Of a stretch of 64,000 nt of DNA, positions 19,642 through 29,687 are shown piece after piece. The DNA is from DASQZK01 sp963763215 (GTDB lineage Bacteria; Bacteroidota; Bacteroidia; Bacteroidales; GCA-2748055). A model generated the notes under the pieces. The model was given only the letters and a program-made list of their open reading frames with translations. It did no database searches and was not told the DNA's origin. The position numbers were made by a program, and so were the translations under genes. The stretch lies in contig CAVXNX010000002.1 in NCBI GenBank assembly GCA_963763215.1, forward strand, positions 248,001 through 312,000. Reading direction: 5' to 3'. Position 1 is the stretch's first letter. The number at the start of each line of letters is the position of its first letter.

Positions 19642-20889
19642 ATGACTGGAATGAAAGCACCTGTGAAGAGCCTTGTTGCGGCTGTCCTGATTTCAGCACT
19701 CGTGGCATCGTGTGCGAAAGACAAGAATGGCCTCACCCCTGAAAAAAAGCAGTTTATCCTCGGGCAGTTCGAAAATACCCTGAAGGCGGATCCTGATCCG
19801 GCCAGGATTCCCAGAACGACCGATAAAAACAACAATCTCACGACGACCGATATCTATGGATGGACCAGCGGATTCTTCGCCGGCAGTCTGTGGTACCTCT
19901 ACGATCTGACGGGCGATGCAAAATGGAAGTCGGAAGCCGTAAGGCGGACCGAGGCCCTGGATACCATCCAATACTGGAGCGGCAGTCATGATGTGGGTTT
20001 CATGATCAATTGCAGCTATGGAAACGCCCTGGAAGCCACCGGCAATGAGGCCTATAAGAAGGTGATCATTCAGACCGCCGAATCGTTGAGCAAGCGCTAT
20101 AATCCTAATGTTAAATGCATTAAATCATGGGACTACAGGGAGGCCTGGGACGGGAAGACCAAGTGGTACTACCCGGTGATCATCGACAACATGATGAACC
20201 TGGAACTTCTTTTCAAAGCAACCAAACTGAGCGGGAATGAAAAATACAGGGACATTGCCATTCAGCATGCCCTGACCACCATGAAAAATCACTACCGTCA
20301 GGACTATTCCTCCTATCATGTGGTGGATTATGACACCGTGACGGGTAAGGTCCTCGACAAGGCCACCTGTCAGGGTTTTACCGACGGGTCGTCATGGGCC
20401 CGCGGCCAGGCCTGGGGACTTTACGGATTTACCGTCTGCTACAGGTATACAAAGGATAAAAAATTCCTCGATTTTGCAGAACACGTGGCCGATTATATCA
20501 TTCATTACCCCGGACTTCCCGACGATATGGTGCCCTACTGGGACTATAATGTCAAGGACAAAGGACTGAAACCGGAATGGTCTTACAATCCTTCCGATTA
20601 TCCGGTGATCCCCAGGGACGCTTCCGCGGCGGCCATTACCTGTTCAGCATTGTACGAACTGGCCGGTTATGCCGGGGAGAAAGGCGCCGGATACCGGAAG
20701 GCGGCCGATAAGATCCTCAATTCCCTTGAATCTCCGGCCTACTTAGCCATTGGCAGCAGCAATAATTATTTTATCCTCAACCACAGCGTGGGAAGCATCC
20801 CCCATGGCGTCGAGATCGATGTCCCGCTGGTCTATGCCGATTATTATTTTCTCGAAGCCCTGGTCAGGCAGGGAAAAGAAAAACTCTGA
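19642..20889 (+). CDS. GH88-type unsaturated glucuronyl hydrolase (lipoprotein)
   Basis: 415 residues, intact. A lipobox is seen in LVASCAKD. The (alpha/alpha)6 barrel has the family motifs YGWTSGFFAGSLWYLYDLTGD, the catalytic-aspartate block SHDVGFMINCSYG, DGSSWARGQAWGLYGF and PRDASAAAITCSALYEL. GH88 enzymes hydrolyse the 4,5-unsaturated uronate left at the non-reducing end by polysaccharide lyases, for example in chondroitin, hyaluronan, heparan or gellan. This shows that a lyase works upstream of it. It begins nine bases after the GH20 stop, so the two are likely co-transcribed and act in sequence on uronate-hexosamine disaccharides. Confidence 0.88.
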   Translation: MTGMKAPVKSLVAAVLISALVASCAKDKNGLTPEKKQFILGQFENTLKADPDPARIPRTTDKNNNLTTTDIYGWTSGFFAGSLWYLYDLTGDAKWKSEAVRRTEALDTIQYWSGSHDVGFMINCSYGNALEATGNEAYKKVIIQTAESLSKRYNPNVKCIKSWDYREAWDGKTKWYYPVIIDNMMNLELLFKATKLSGNEKYRDIAIQHALTTMKNHYRQDYSSYHVVDYDTVTGKVLDKATCQGFTDGSSWARGQAWGLYGFTVCYRYTKDKKFLDFAEHVADYIIHYPGLPDDMVPYWDYNVKDKGLKPEWSYNPSDYPVIPRDASAAAITCSALYELAGYAGEKGAGYRKAADKILNSLESPAYLAIGSSNNYFILNHSVGSIPHGVEIDVPLVYADYYFLEALVRQGKEKL

Positions 20890-20897
20890 GCGGGGAA

Positions 20898-20932
20898 GGA
20901 TTCTCACGGTCGGAGAGCGGCCGGGAGAATCC
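20898..20932. terminator. Hairpin between converging genes
   Basis: GGATTCTC at 20898-20905 pairs perfectly with GAGAATCC at 20925-20932, and the inner bases can extend the stem with G-U pairs. It lies between the GH88 stop and the stop of the converging jelly-roll gene, the right place for a two-way terminator, but it lacks a clear T tract. Confidence 0.4.
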
Positions 20933-20943
20933 ATGCATCCGTT

Positions 20944-21613
20944 TTACCGCTTCACCGGTACGCCATAGACTTCAATCCAGTCAAGCCTGGAGCAGGCATC
21001 ACTTTGTCCTCCGGGCATGAGGTCGGTGAAGCCGATTTCATCCACACGGCTCAGATCCGGATTTTCCACCGGCTTGCCTTCATAGACGTCCTTGATGAAC
21101 AGCTTGTACCAGTGAATATCCATGATGTTGAATTCGTGCAGCCTCCAGTCAAGCGACGGACCGTCGGATTCATCACTGACAAGCCAGGTGCCGTCGGCCA
21201 GTTTGAGGATGATGTGCAGCTGCCTGAGGCCACTTTGTTTTGTTCTCCAGCGAATTTTAGCGTACCCGCTCAGGTCGGCAAAATCATTCCTGTCCCTGAG
21301 GGTGACGGCCCAGGTGTTCAGGCAGAGTCCAGACCAGATGTAATACGGGTCATCGGATGGATGGTCGTGATGACTTTTCTTGATGCTGTCTGCAGCCGGG
21401 CCGTAAAGCGACAGGACCAGGTCGGGGTTTGCCACATGTTCCTGGGTGACGGGAGTGGCGGCCGGTATCTCTTTCCAGTCTTCCCTGAAAAATAGCGGCG
21501 GCCGGTACTGTAGCGAAAGCACTTACGGCAAAGAGCATCAGGACGGCAAGCAGGAAGCCGGAGCGGAGGCGCCGTCCGTTATGATTCGGTGATAAACGAT
21601 TTGTTGATGTCAT
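20944..21613 (-). CDS. Secreted jelly-roll protein of unknown function (frameshifted)
   Basis: About 223 residues in two frames joined near 21500. The N-terminus has a hydrophobic leader (FLLAVLMLFAVSAFA). The mature part carries LSGYAKIRWRTKQSG, LHIILKLADGTWLVSD and, at the end, VDEIGFTDLMPGG followed by SRLDWIEVYG, a pattern of beta-strands close to carbohydrate-binding or CIA30-like jelly rolls that finish on a D-W-I-E-V-Y strand. I do not recognise a named family or catalytic residues. It is the last gene of a minus-strand group with the beta-helix protein and the putative glycosidase, so a glycan-binding or cleaving role is likely but unproven. Confidence 0.55.
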
Positions 21614-21673
21614 GATTCGTTGTGTTTTTGAATGAAATAATGTGTTTCTTCTTTTTTTCCGGGTTTCCGCCCA

Positions 21674-23284
21674 TCACTGACCTCCGGTGCGCGGACCGTA
21701 ATGGGGAAGTTCCTGGCCCGCTTCGTAGGCGCCGATATCCGGTGCCTTACCGGTGAAATTGTCGTCGATGTTGGGAATGAAGACACCGGCATCGATGACG
21801 GCCGAACCGGGTGCGGGCCGCAGATCCGGGGCCTCCCGTTCCGGAATGGGCGGATCGGGAAAGACGACATCCCGGAACGTTTCTTCGAGTTTGAGATGCC
21901 CGATCCCGTGTTTTTCGACCGATGAGAAGGGTTTGCCACCGATTTTGGCCACATACTGGATCCCCCACACACCCACGGCATCGTAGTCGAAATTACTGTG
22001 CGGTCCGGGGGCAACGATATCGGCTGCATAAGGATTGCCCGCTCCATAGTCGCCCCAGTTCACTCCTCCCGTAGGTCCGCCGATGGCCAGGTTATTCCGG
22101 AAATAGGCATAGTCCATGGTATCGTTTCCTCCCAGTCCTGCACCGACCTTGACCACCGTGTTGTGCAGAACGACATCCCCCTGACTGAAACGTTTCAGCT
22201 TAAATGCCGCATGAATGACATTGTACATGGCATTCCTGAAAAAATAATTCGGGCCGCCGAGTCCCGGCTGGGAGCTCAGTCCGACAAAGGAATTGGTGAT
22301 CCTGTTACGGTAAATACGGCAGTTGGAAAAACAAAAATCGGCTTCGATGGCGTCATCGACTCCACGGTAAATGTCATTGTTGTAAATGTCGATGCAGGTC
22401 TGGTTGTAGACATGTTCGTCTTCCATGGTGGAGATGCAGTCTCTGAACGCCTTGACACGGTTGTAACAGATGACGTTGCCCGGTCCGGTCATTTCGATTC
22501 CTTCCCCGATGTTGGCACCATGCGCACCCATGGCTTCATTGGTCCATTCGCAGGTGCCGGTCACGTCATTGTCGCTGATGTAGCAGTTGGTGGCACCGGG
22601 CAGGTACGCCGTGATGCCATAAACGGCATTGACCGTACAATGTCTGACCACACAGTTTTTTGCGCCATTGAGTTGAATCCCGATGCCGTCCTGGCGAAGG
22701 TTTTTCACATTCAGTCCTTCAATGAAGACCCATTGCCGGTTGCGGAGATCGATATAGGAAAACGTGGCTGTTCCCGTCGTGCATCGGTAAACCGTTGGTC
22801 TTTTTTCCGTGCCGCTCTCGGCATGGAGGGTGTCATATACGCCGGGTCTGAGATCGATGATCCGGGCTGTTTTTTTGACCACGGGAACCGGGCGTGTCCG
22901 GGCGGTGATCGTTTTCACGGCATCACCGCCGTCCGGATCCTTCAGACTGAGCCTGATCTCATACTCGGTGTCGGGTTTAAGATTGAAAAGGCTTCCCGAA
23001 TGCTTGTTGACCCATGAGAACCTGACATTCTCGCCTGCCGGCACACGGAACAGGGGCATGCCTTCCTTCCATGCAGATGAGCCTTTTTCCCGGTATTGCA
23101 CGGTGGTGACTCCATTCTGGTTGTCATCGCCCTGGATATACCATTCCACGGCCAGGTTCTGTAAGGTCGGGAAAGGGGATGCGACTTTTCCCGGTACGGT
23201 CTTGTTCTGGGCCCGGAGGTTCATCGCCGGTATCACCGCGAAGATCAGCAATACAGCCATCCAGGATTTCCGGATCCAAAGCAT
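21674..23284 (-). CDS. Secreted right-handed parallel beta-helix protein (possible polysaccharide lyase)
   Basis: About 536 residues, intact. ATG 23284 gives a standard signal peptide (MLWIRKSWMAVLLIFAV to LRAQ); the frame stays open up to 23377. Residues 30-130 form a fibronectin-III-like domain (VEWYIQGDDNQNG ... LKPDTEYEIRLSLKD). The rest is a parallel beta-helix with repeated strand turns: KNCVVRHCTVNAVYG, NCYISDNDVTG, NVICYNRVKAFRDC, CRIYRNRITNS and DVVLHNTVV. Such helices occur in PL6 and PL1/PL9-type lyases and in GH28-like enzymes. DGIGIQL and DDAIEADF resemble conserved turns, but no set of catalytic residues can be proved. It closes with the DIGAYE motif common in Bacteroidota beta-helix proteins. 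It is a reasonable candidate for the lyase that feeds GH88. Confidence 0.75.
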   Translation of the reverse strand: MLWIRKSWMAVLLIFAVIPAMNLRAQNKTVPGKVASPFPTLQNLAVEWYIQGDDNQNGVTTVQYREKGSSAWKEGMPLFRVPAGENVRFSWVNKHSGSLFNLKPDTEYEIRLSLKDPDGGDAVKTITARTRPVPVVKKTARIIDLRPGVYDTLHAESGTEKRPTVYRCTTGTATFSYIDLRNRQWVFIEGLNVKNLRQDGIGIQLNGAKNCVVRHCTVNAVYGITAYLPGATNCYISDNDVTGTCEWTNEAMGAHGANIGEGIEMTGPGNVICYNRVKAFRDCISTMEDEHVYNQTCIDIYNNDIYRGVDDAIEADFCFSNCRIYRNRITNSFVGLSSQPGLGGPNYFFRNAMYNVIHAAFKLKRFSQGDVVLHNTVVKVGAGLGGNDTMDYAYFRNNLAIGGPTGGVNWGDYGAGNPYAADIVAPGPHSNFDYDAVGVWGIQYVAKIGGKPFSSVEKHGIGHLKLEETFRDVVFPDPPIPEREAPDLRPAPGSAVIDAGVFIPNIDDNFTGKAPDIGAYEAGQELPHYGPRTGGQ

Positions 23285-23401
23285 GATTCCTTTTTCGAAA
23301 TATGACATAATGTTCAGAATTAGTGATTTACGCAACGCCGTTGGTTCAGGGCGGGAAATGACCCTTGGGAACAGCATCTTCAGTTTTTTGCCTCAAGTTA
23401 T

Positions 23402-25224
23402 TCATTTTACATGAATCCGGATCACTCCCGGACCCGAATCATCCTTCCCGTCATTCACCCGCCAGGTGATCCGGTCATTGCCCGTATATCCTTCACCAGG
23501 TTCATAATACCGGTCATTGCCCGTCCCTGTCAGGGTACCGTGTTCCGGTCCCGATACGATGGTGACGGTATAGGGGCCGGGGCCCCCGTCGGGATCCCTG
23601 AAGCTCAGTTGCAGATAAGCTTTGTCACCGGTTTTTATTTCAACTGTACTATTTTCGGCAACAGGGGCGGTGTTGAGTTGGTTTTGTTCTTCATCCTTTA
23701 TTGACCGGACAGCGTTCTCTTCCTGTCCGGGCGACCTGTCTTTGCGTTCACCGTACAGGGCTAGTTCTTCGCCGAACCCTTGGGGCACGTTCCATAAATG
23801 GCGACCAGACCGAAGGACAAGGCCAGGTGTATCGTACGTTTTCCCGCTGATGCAATCCAGCCAGCGGAGATCATAAGTGCCCGGTTCAATTTTCCCGATA
23901 CCCAGCTTTTGCCTGGCATGGGCGGAATAGATGATGAAACTGCCTCCCGGACCGGTCATGACATATTCGCCTGGTTTTCCGGCAAGGCTGTCGGCAGGCG
24001 CCATTGAGTTGACACGGGTATTTACAAAGAAATGCTGCAGGGTGCGGCAATCGTTCAGCCAGGTCGCGGGAGTGTGAGCAATGTCCATTCCCAGAACCAG
24101 GATGCCTGCACCCGTCATGGCAGCTGCCCAGTTCCTTTGCCTGATCTCGCTCCGGTTACCGTTCGGACAGGAAAAATTCCCCTGAACATAATCTTCGGCC
24201 ATGATGATGCTGTATCGCGACCTGGCCCGGCGGGCTGCCTCCGCCATCCACAGATGAAGGGAGTCGGTCGTCTGAACCAGATATTTGTCCGTTTGAAGAG
24301 CGAATTGCTGAACAGAAGGATCTCCGGCATGGAAAAAAACATTTCCCGGTAACTGGTGGGTAGCCACGATATGATTATGCTCATCCGCCTGATGGATCGC
24401 CGCCGCAATCTCTTGAAATATGGACCTGCCAGTTTGCCCCGATTTCCTGTCCCTCTTCCATCGGGCACCATATCAGGTTCCTGTGATGTTTGAAGCGGTT
24501 CACGATGGCCTGGACAAACGCTTTTTCCCGGGGATCGAGGTTCCCATTCCCGTCGAGAGCCCAGCCGAACTCTTTGGCCACATCGATGGCATCATCGTAG
24601 AGAAAAAAGTAGATGACGATGCCATGACGGTCCATCTCATCGAACCATTGATCCCACTGGTCGAGGATCTTTTCGTTGAGGCCCTGCTCCGGATCCTGGT
24701 TTATCCAGGGATTATGCAGATCGTCAGGATACGTCTCCGGCTCATCCCTGGCGCTTTTCCATGCATCGCCCCCGTGTGTTCGCACGGCAATGAAATAGAT
24801 GGCATTTCCGCCGTTTTTCTCCATCTTCCGGATCATGTGCCATCTGGTCTCCGTCCCGGGTACCGTCGGCATTCCTTCTGCCGCGGTACAGGAACCCCTC
24901 GGGGTCACCGGCACCGCAGATGAAGAACGGATCCAACCGGCCGTCATGGTCCCGGTCGCAGTTGACGACCATTTTATCCGGGTGTAAGGGATCGGTCATG
25001 ATCTGCCCGGGAAGGGGGCCCGGTCCGCCGGTGGTTGGATGGCCTGAGCTGCAGAGGGAATCCGGGTCGGAGTCAGAGTGTTGGTCAGGGAATACCTTTT
25101 CACCACCCTCACGTTCTGATGATGAGAAATACGCCGCCACATGATCCTTCCTGCCCCCGACAACCTGTGCCGTCAGGCTGAAATCCAGGGAAAGCAACAG
25201 GAACAAAATTACAGCAGGTCTCAT
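23402..25224 (-). CDS. Secreted putative glycoside hydrolase with C-terminal cadherin/Ig-like domain (frameshifted)
   Basis: About 607 residues, broken near 24910 and 24400. The N-terminal signal peptide is MRPAVILFLLLSLDFSLTAQ. The catalytic part has a TIM-barrel feel: RKMEKNGGNAIYFIAVRTHGG, LDQWDQWFDEMDRHGIVIYFFL, RFKHHRNLIWCPMEEGQE (a WxxxEE position fit for an acid/base glutamate) and SIIMAEDYVQGNF. These resemble DUF4038-type putative glycosidases. The last 90 residues (NTAPVAENSTVEI ... YTGNDRITWRVNDG) match a cadherin-like or Big-type domain. The exact family and substrate remain open. It leads the minus-strand group and is divergent from the Asp-box protein. Confidence 0.6.
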
Positions 25225-25470
25225 GTGTGTTGAAAAAGGATGATCTGTTCTGATCCTTTTGAAAATAAAGGTTTAAAACTTTCTAAACCTTTCAAAAGCA
25301 AATATAAAAATTATTTTTGCTTTTGTTTGTTAGTTCATATCTAAAAATTAAATTTGCATAAGAGTGAAATGAAAGTAAAAAAAGAAGTTGTATTGATGCC
25401 CGGATGCCTTTGGGTCAGTCTTGAAAAGTCTCTCCGGGCTACGACTTGATCAATTAAAATTCCAGTTTCC
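25225..25470. promoter_or_regulatory. Divergent promoter region with candidate operator
   Basis: A 9-base inverted repeat, AAAGGTTTA at 25267-25275 and TAAACCTTT at 25284-25292 with 8 bases between, lies between the putative glycosidase and the Asp-box gene. TATTTTTG at 25312-25319 fits the Bacteroidota -7 box TAnnTTTG on the plus strand, but no good -33 element was found at the right spacing. Confidence 0.4.
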
Positions 25471-27918
25471 ATGAAATTGTTCCTCCATCCCTTCAGAAAA
25501 TTCAACCTGTTTTTAGCCGTCGTCTTTTTCATTGGCGCTGCCTGTCAGAACAGTGAGGGTCCAAAGGAAGCTATCGGAAACGTACCCGGATGGAAGGTCA
25601 TTGGTCCCGGCGGCGGGGGCGGGGTTCTGAAGCCCACCATCAGTCCTTTCGATGAGAACTTCATCATGACCCATTGCGATATGACAGCCGCTTACGTGTC
25701 GCATGACGGCGGTGAAAACTGGACGATGAAAAATCTGTGGAATGTGCCGGAGGATTTTGAATTTGATCCGAAGGATCCTGATGTGGTTTATGTTGCCACG
25801 CGTGGATTCAGGCACAGCGAGGACCGGGGATCCGGGCTGAGCATGCTGTACCGTTCGGCCGATAAGGGGATGACCTGGAGAGATCATTTATCCGGATGTG
25901 TCGAAAGCCAAAAAATTCGATCATCTTCAGAACCTCGATCTTCTTCCCTCCCAGATCATCGACGGTGCATTGGACGGAACGATTGAAAAGGTAAAAGTGG
26001 ATCCGGCTGACAATAGCCATATCTGGCTCGGGCTTGCACCCCTGAAATTCTACATGGGTTCAAACAATCAGGGTGACGAAGCAGGAAAAGCCATGCTTGC
26101 GACCTCCACGGATCAGGGCAAGACCTGGCACCTGGTCAGTCATCTTCCCGGTGAGCAGGTTAGGGCCATTTTCCCCGGGAGCATGGCCGGCATGCAGGGC
26201 AAGGTGCTTGTCTTCACGGAGAAAGCCTGTGCCCGGGTGGATGAAACCACCGGAAAAGTGACGTTGCTTCCCTTGCCGGTGAAACGTGTGAACGCCGTCG
26301 AAGGCGGAAAAGGAGCCGACGGCGCCCTCATTTATCTTCAGTCCAGGTTTGTCCGCAAAGGCAGTGGGATTGACGGAGGAATGTACGTCAGCCGCGACTG
26401 GGGGGAACACTGGACTCAGGTCAATACAGGCATCCTTGACGGGACAATGAAAGGAAAGGTTCCCGTTTTGCGGCAGGGCCTTGCCGTGTGTGAATCCCAA
26501 CCCTCGGTGGCCTACATCTCGGTGATCAATCCCAAGGCGGATAAGCAGGGGAAAGCCGTGGATATCTTCAGCATTTTCAAAACCGTCAATGGCGGAAAAT
26601 CATGGCAACCTGTCCTGCTTTCCTCCACACCGGACGGTTATATCACAAAAAATTTCGAAGGTTCGTGGATGGAGAAGAGTTACGACCCGGGTTGGGGCGG
26701 GGCACCCATCGACCTGGGTGTGGCGCCCGGTAACCCGGACATCTGCTTCGCCGGTGATAACGGGAGGGGATACAAGACCTCTGACGGCGGAAAAACCTGG
26801 AAACAGAGTTACAGCCACAATCTTCCGGACGGCTCGTATGCCAGCGGCGGACTGGATGTCACCACCTGTTACGGCGTTCACTTCGATCCCTTCAACACCG
26901 ATCATTTTTTCATCTGTTACACGGATATGGGACTGTTCCATACCTTCAACGGAGGTAAGAGCTGGCATCATGCCCTGAACGGTGTGCCGTTCAGCTGGCA
27001 GAACACCTGCTACCAGGTGGCTTTCGATCCCGACGTGAAAGGAAAGGTTTGGTCGGCATGGTCGGGAGCCCACGACCTTCCGCGGACCAAGATGTTCGGA
27101 GGCTACTTGTCGACGTTACGTTGGCGGTGTTGCCGTATCCACCGATGACGGTGTCACCTGGCAGAAAAGCAATGACGGTCTGCCCGGGCATGCCATCTGC
27201 ACGAACGTCCTGGTAGATCCGGACTCACCTGCCGGTTCGAGGATCCTTTATGTCAGTGTTTTCGATCAGGGGGTCTATAAATCCACCGATGACGGGAAAA
27301 CGTGGACCCTTGCGAATTCCGGACTGGGTGATAACCTCTTTGCCTGGCAGCTGCGGCGCAACAAGAACGGACGGCTCTTTGTCCTTTTCCCGCGGGGCCT
27401 GACAAAACGACCAGACGGTTGACGGTGCCATCTATTACAGTGATGACAATGCCGCCAACTGGACGCCGATGCCGCTTCCCGAGGGCGTCAACGGGCCCCA
27501 CGACCTGCTCATCGATCCCGACAATCCCGACAGGATGTACGTCAGCTGCTGGCCCTCGGATGCTTCCGGTTCCGATGCCCATGGCGGAGTGCTTAAAACT
27601 TCGGACGGCGGAAAAACCTGGAAACAGGTTTTCGATGAGAGGTATCGCGTCAATTCAGCCGGCCTCGATCCTGCAAATCCATCCACCATTTTCATCAATA
27701 CCTTTCAGAACGCGGCCTTTCGGGGTGATAACTACGGGGAAGACTGGTCAAGGATCGAAGGATACCGGTTTAAATGGGGTCAGCGAGCCATCCCCGACAT
27801 TCATCATCCGGGGATGCTCTACCTGACAACTTATGGCGGTAGTGTTTTCTATGGACCGGCACAGGGAACTCCTGATGCACCCAAAGATATCCTGAACATG
27901 CCGGAAGGCTGGTGGTAA
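25471..27918 (+). CDS. Asp-box beta-propeller lipoprotein, sialidase/GH74-like (frameshifted)
   Basis: About 815 residues, with frameshifts near 25885, 27108 and 27405. The leader ends in GAACQNS, a lipobox. The protein is built of repeats with Asp-box signatures: SHDGGENWTM, SADKGMTWRD, NGGKSWQP, SDGGKTWKQ (twice), NGGKSWHH, STDDGVTWQ and STDDGKTWTL. VDPADNSHIWLG and IDPDNPDRMYVS are the inter-repeat strands typical of two-bladed-array propellers such as GH74 xyloglucanases and Vps10/sortilin-like proteins. True sialidases also have Asp boxes but need an arginine triad, which I cannot identify. The role could be endo-hydrolysis or glycan binding; the neighbourhood supports glycan work at the cell surface. 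Confidence 0.7.
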
Positions 27919-27958
27919 TTTTAGAACAATACCCGGCACGAACGGTAAAAATATAAGG

Positions 27959-27989
27959 TTAGTTTGTTAGTTAAGTTAGTTCGTTAGTT
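27959..27989 (+). repeat. GTTAGTT tandem array at an insertion site
   Basis: Four imperfect copies of GTTAGTT stand directly before the left end of the mobile element, and the array resumes as AGTTAGTTG after its right end (from 29891). It therefore looks like the pre-insertion target. Confidence 0.6.
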
Positions 27990-28012
27990 AGTGTCAGAAA
28001 GAAAACTCGATT

Positions 28013-28203
28013 CCCCTTCGGCTTCGCTCAGGGACCAGTCAATTCGATGAACGAAGAACTTTTCGGATGGTGGTAAGGCAGGCAAAAGGCCCTTCTTGCG
28101 AAAGTCGCTGAATATTAAATTTATACGTAGGGACCTTTTGCCTGCCTTACCACCATCCGAAAAGTTCACCCTCTTGAATTAAGTCACCGGTCCCTGAGCG
28201 ATT
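28013..28203. repeat. Large palindrome with a perfect 34-bp inverted repeat
   Basis: Bases 28056-28089 and 28134-28167 are exact reverse complements (34 of 34), separated by 44 bases. Outside them TCGCTCAGGGACC (28024-28036) pairs with GGTCCCTGAGCGA near 28190-28202, with partly matching bases between, so the whole unit could fold into one cruciform or RNA hairpin of about 180 bases. It lies between the left end of the IS-like element and the transposase remnant. It may be a separately inserted palindromic unit. Confidence 0.75.
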
Positions 28204-28319
28204 TCTATGATTTGAGCAAATATTTTTTGTTTTTTTTAGTTAAGTTTACTCGTGGACACATAAATTCCACTGATTGTTAATTGTTTATTATTTAGTTCTT
28301 TGACATCTTTGTAATCGCA

Positions 28320-28805
28320 TTAAGTATCTATTTTATAAGACGTTTTATCGAGTAGAGAGATGCTGAGGATTTTTAGAATTTCATAGATTTTGCGGTCAAC
28401 TTTTAGTTTGTCACCAACTTTTGCAACTAAGCCATGATCGCACAATACATTTGGATTTTCACAGCATTTAAGGTTGTGCCCCAGAAGGATTTTATCCTCA
28501 GATGTTGCTTCATCCATTTGGGAAAATAATTCTGTTTCCCAGCGTTTTTTGTACAACATGACGATACCGGGAGCAGCCAGGCTCGTATTGTTGGTCAGGA
28601 AAATAAATTCCTGATCTTTCTCCTGATTACTTTAGGTTTCCAACTTGCCCGTCTGATCATACCGAACGCCCTGTTCTTTATCTACTGGGGCAGAGTACAT
28701 GCGTTTAAACCGCATGTTATTTTTTGCTCTGGTAACGAAGAAAGCTCCTTGATTATGCAGACGATACAACCGACGGTAATCGACATATGCCTTGTCACTA
28801 ATGGG
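28320..28805 (-). pseudogene. IS4-family transposase remnant (3' part)
   Basis: Reading down the minus strand gives DKAYVDYRRLYRLHNQGAFF, TRAKNNMRFKR, a stop codon after GKLET, then EFIFLTNN and MLYKKRWETELF, followed after a frameshift by sequence ending LKVDRKIYEIL and LLDKT. These are the C-terminal blocks of the DDE transposases of the IS4 type with an N-terminal DUF4372 domain; the YxxRWxxE segment holds the third catalytic acid. About 30 residues are missing in the middle and the whole N-terminal half is absent, the sequence breaking exactly where the IS110-type gene ends. It cannot be active. Confidence 0.75.
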
Positions 28806-29687
28806 TTAAGCTAATTGATAATTTAATTGATAAGGAGTGCCTCTTTGGATCACCGCGCAAACTCGATGAAGAATTTTATTTCTGATTGCGTTGATAACAA
28901 CCATCTTATTTTTTCCTTCGGCAACTTTTCGCTTATAATACATAGAGAGCTCCGGATCTCTCTTAAGCGTAGACATGGCAACAAGATGAAGCAGTTTTTT
29001 AAGCTTCTTATTTGCAAACGGACTGACTCTATCTTTACCCCTTATCGACGTACCAGATCGGTGCTCAAATGGAGCAACTCCGCAATAGCATGCCAGCTGT
29101 TTGGCATTAATGAAAAGCTTGAATTCATTGGTATAATAAAGTAAGTACATTGCGGTTATTTTACCTATTCCGACAACACTGACCGCTAACCCAAATAATC
29201 TCTTTAGGTTCGAGTCATTGTTGATCATATCGTCAAGTTCTTTCTCAATTTGTTTGATCTCTTTTCCGATGGCCTCAAGGGTCATTTTGCATTTTTTCGC
29301 GATCTCCATGGCAGCCTCCTTGAATCCTGCATCTTTAAGCTCCTTTATGGGCTGCTTTAAAGATTTACGGGATTCAACAAGACGGTCACGTAATGTTAAT
29401 AAATCATTCATTCGAAGTACAACCTCACGTGGCGGTTCCCAAAGTACAGCCTTATCCTTCTTTAAGCAGGCATATTCTGCTATACGTTTGGCATCTATGC
29501 GATCATTTTTACCTCTTTGAAGTCCCAACGAACGGATGATCTGAACTGGCATCTCCAACCAAACATGATATTTTCTTTCTGTAAGGTAATGCGATAAAAG
29601 ACGACAATAAATCCCTGTATGCTCCATACAAAACAAAGTCTCTAGCAGATTCAGCTTTTTTTTAAGAAACTCTTCCAGGTTTACCAA
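28806..29687 (-). pseudogene. IS110-family transposase, N-terminus missing
   Basis: About 293 codons. The DEDD-type part has CMEHTGIYCRLL and GLQRGKNDRIDAKRIAEYA. A central coiled coil follows, and the C-terminal transposase_20 domain reads VVGIGKITAMYLL, AKQLACYCGVAPFEHRSGTS (holding the catalytic serine) and LLHLVAMSTLKRDPELSMYYKRK. IS110 proteins normally begin with about 40 residues containing the first catalytic aspartate (GIDVSK-like). Here the frame upstream of 29687 runs only nine codons to a stop, and the listed start is a TTG, so that part is lost. No full left end or bridge-RNA region can therefore be assigned. Confidence 0.8.

Noticed and set aside
22184..22197. CTGAAACGTTTCAG palindrome as an operator
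   Set aside because: It lies inside the coding part of the beta-helix gene, far from any start, and encodes conserved-looking residues.
21998..23017. 339-codon open frame on the plus strand
   Set aside because: Antisense to the beta-helix gene, without a signal peptide or a known motif.
27919..28319. tRNA or other RNA gene near the mobile element
   Set aside because: No cloverleaf, T-loop consensus or CCA end was found; the region is explained by tandem GTTAGTT units and the palindrome.
28806..29687. Intact IS110 element with bridge RNA
   Set aside because: The first 40 or so residues, with a catalytic aspartate, are missing and the upstream sequence is the end of another element, so neither a full transposase nor a bridge-RNA region can be claimed.
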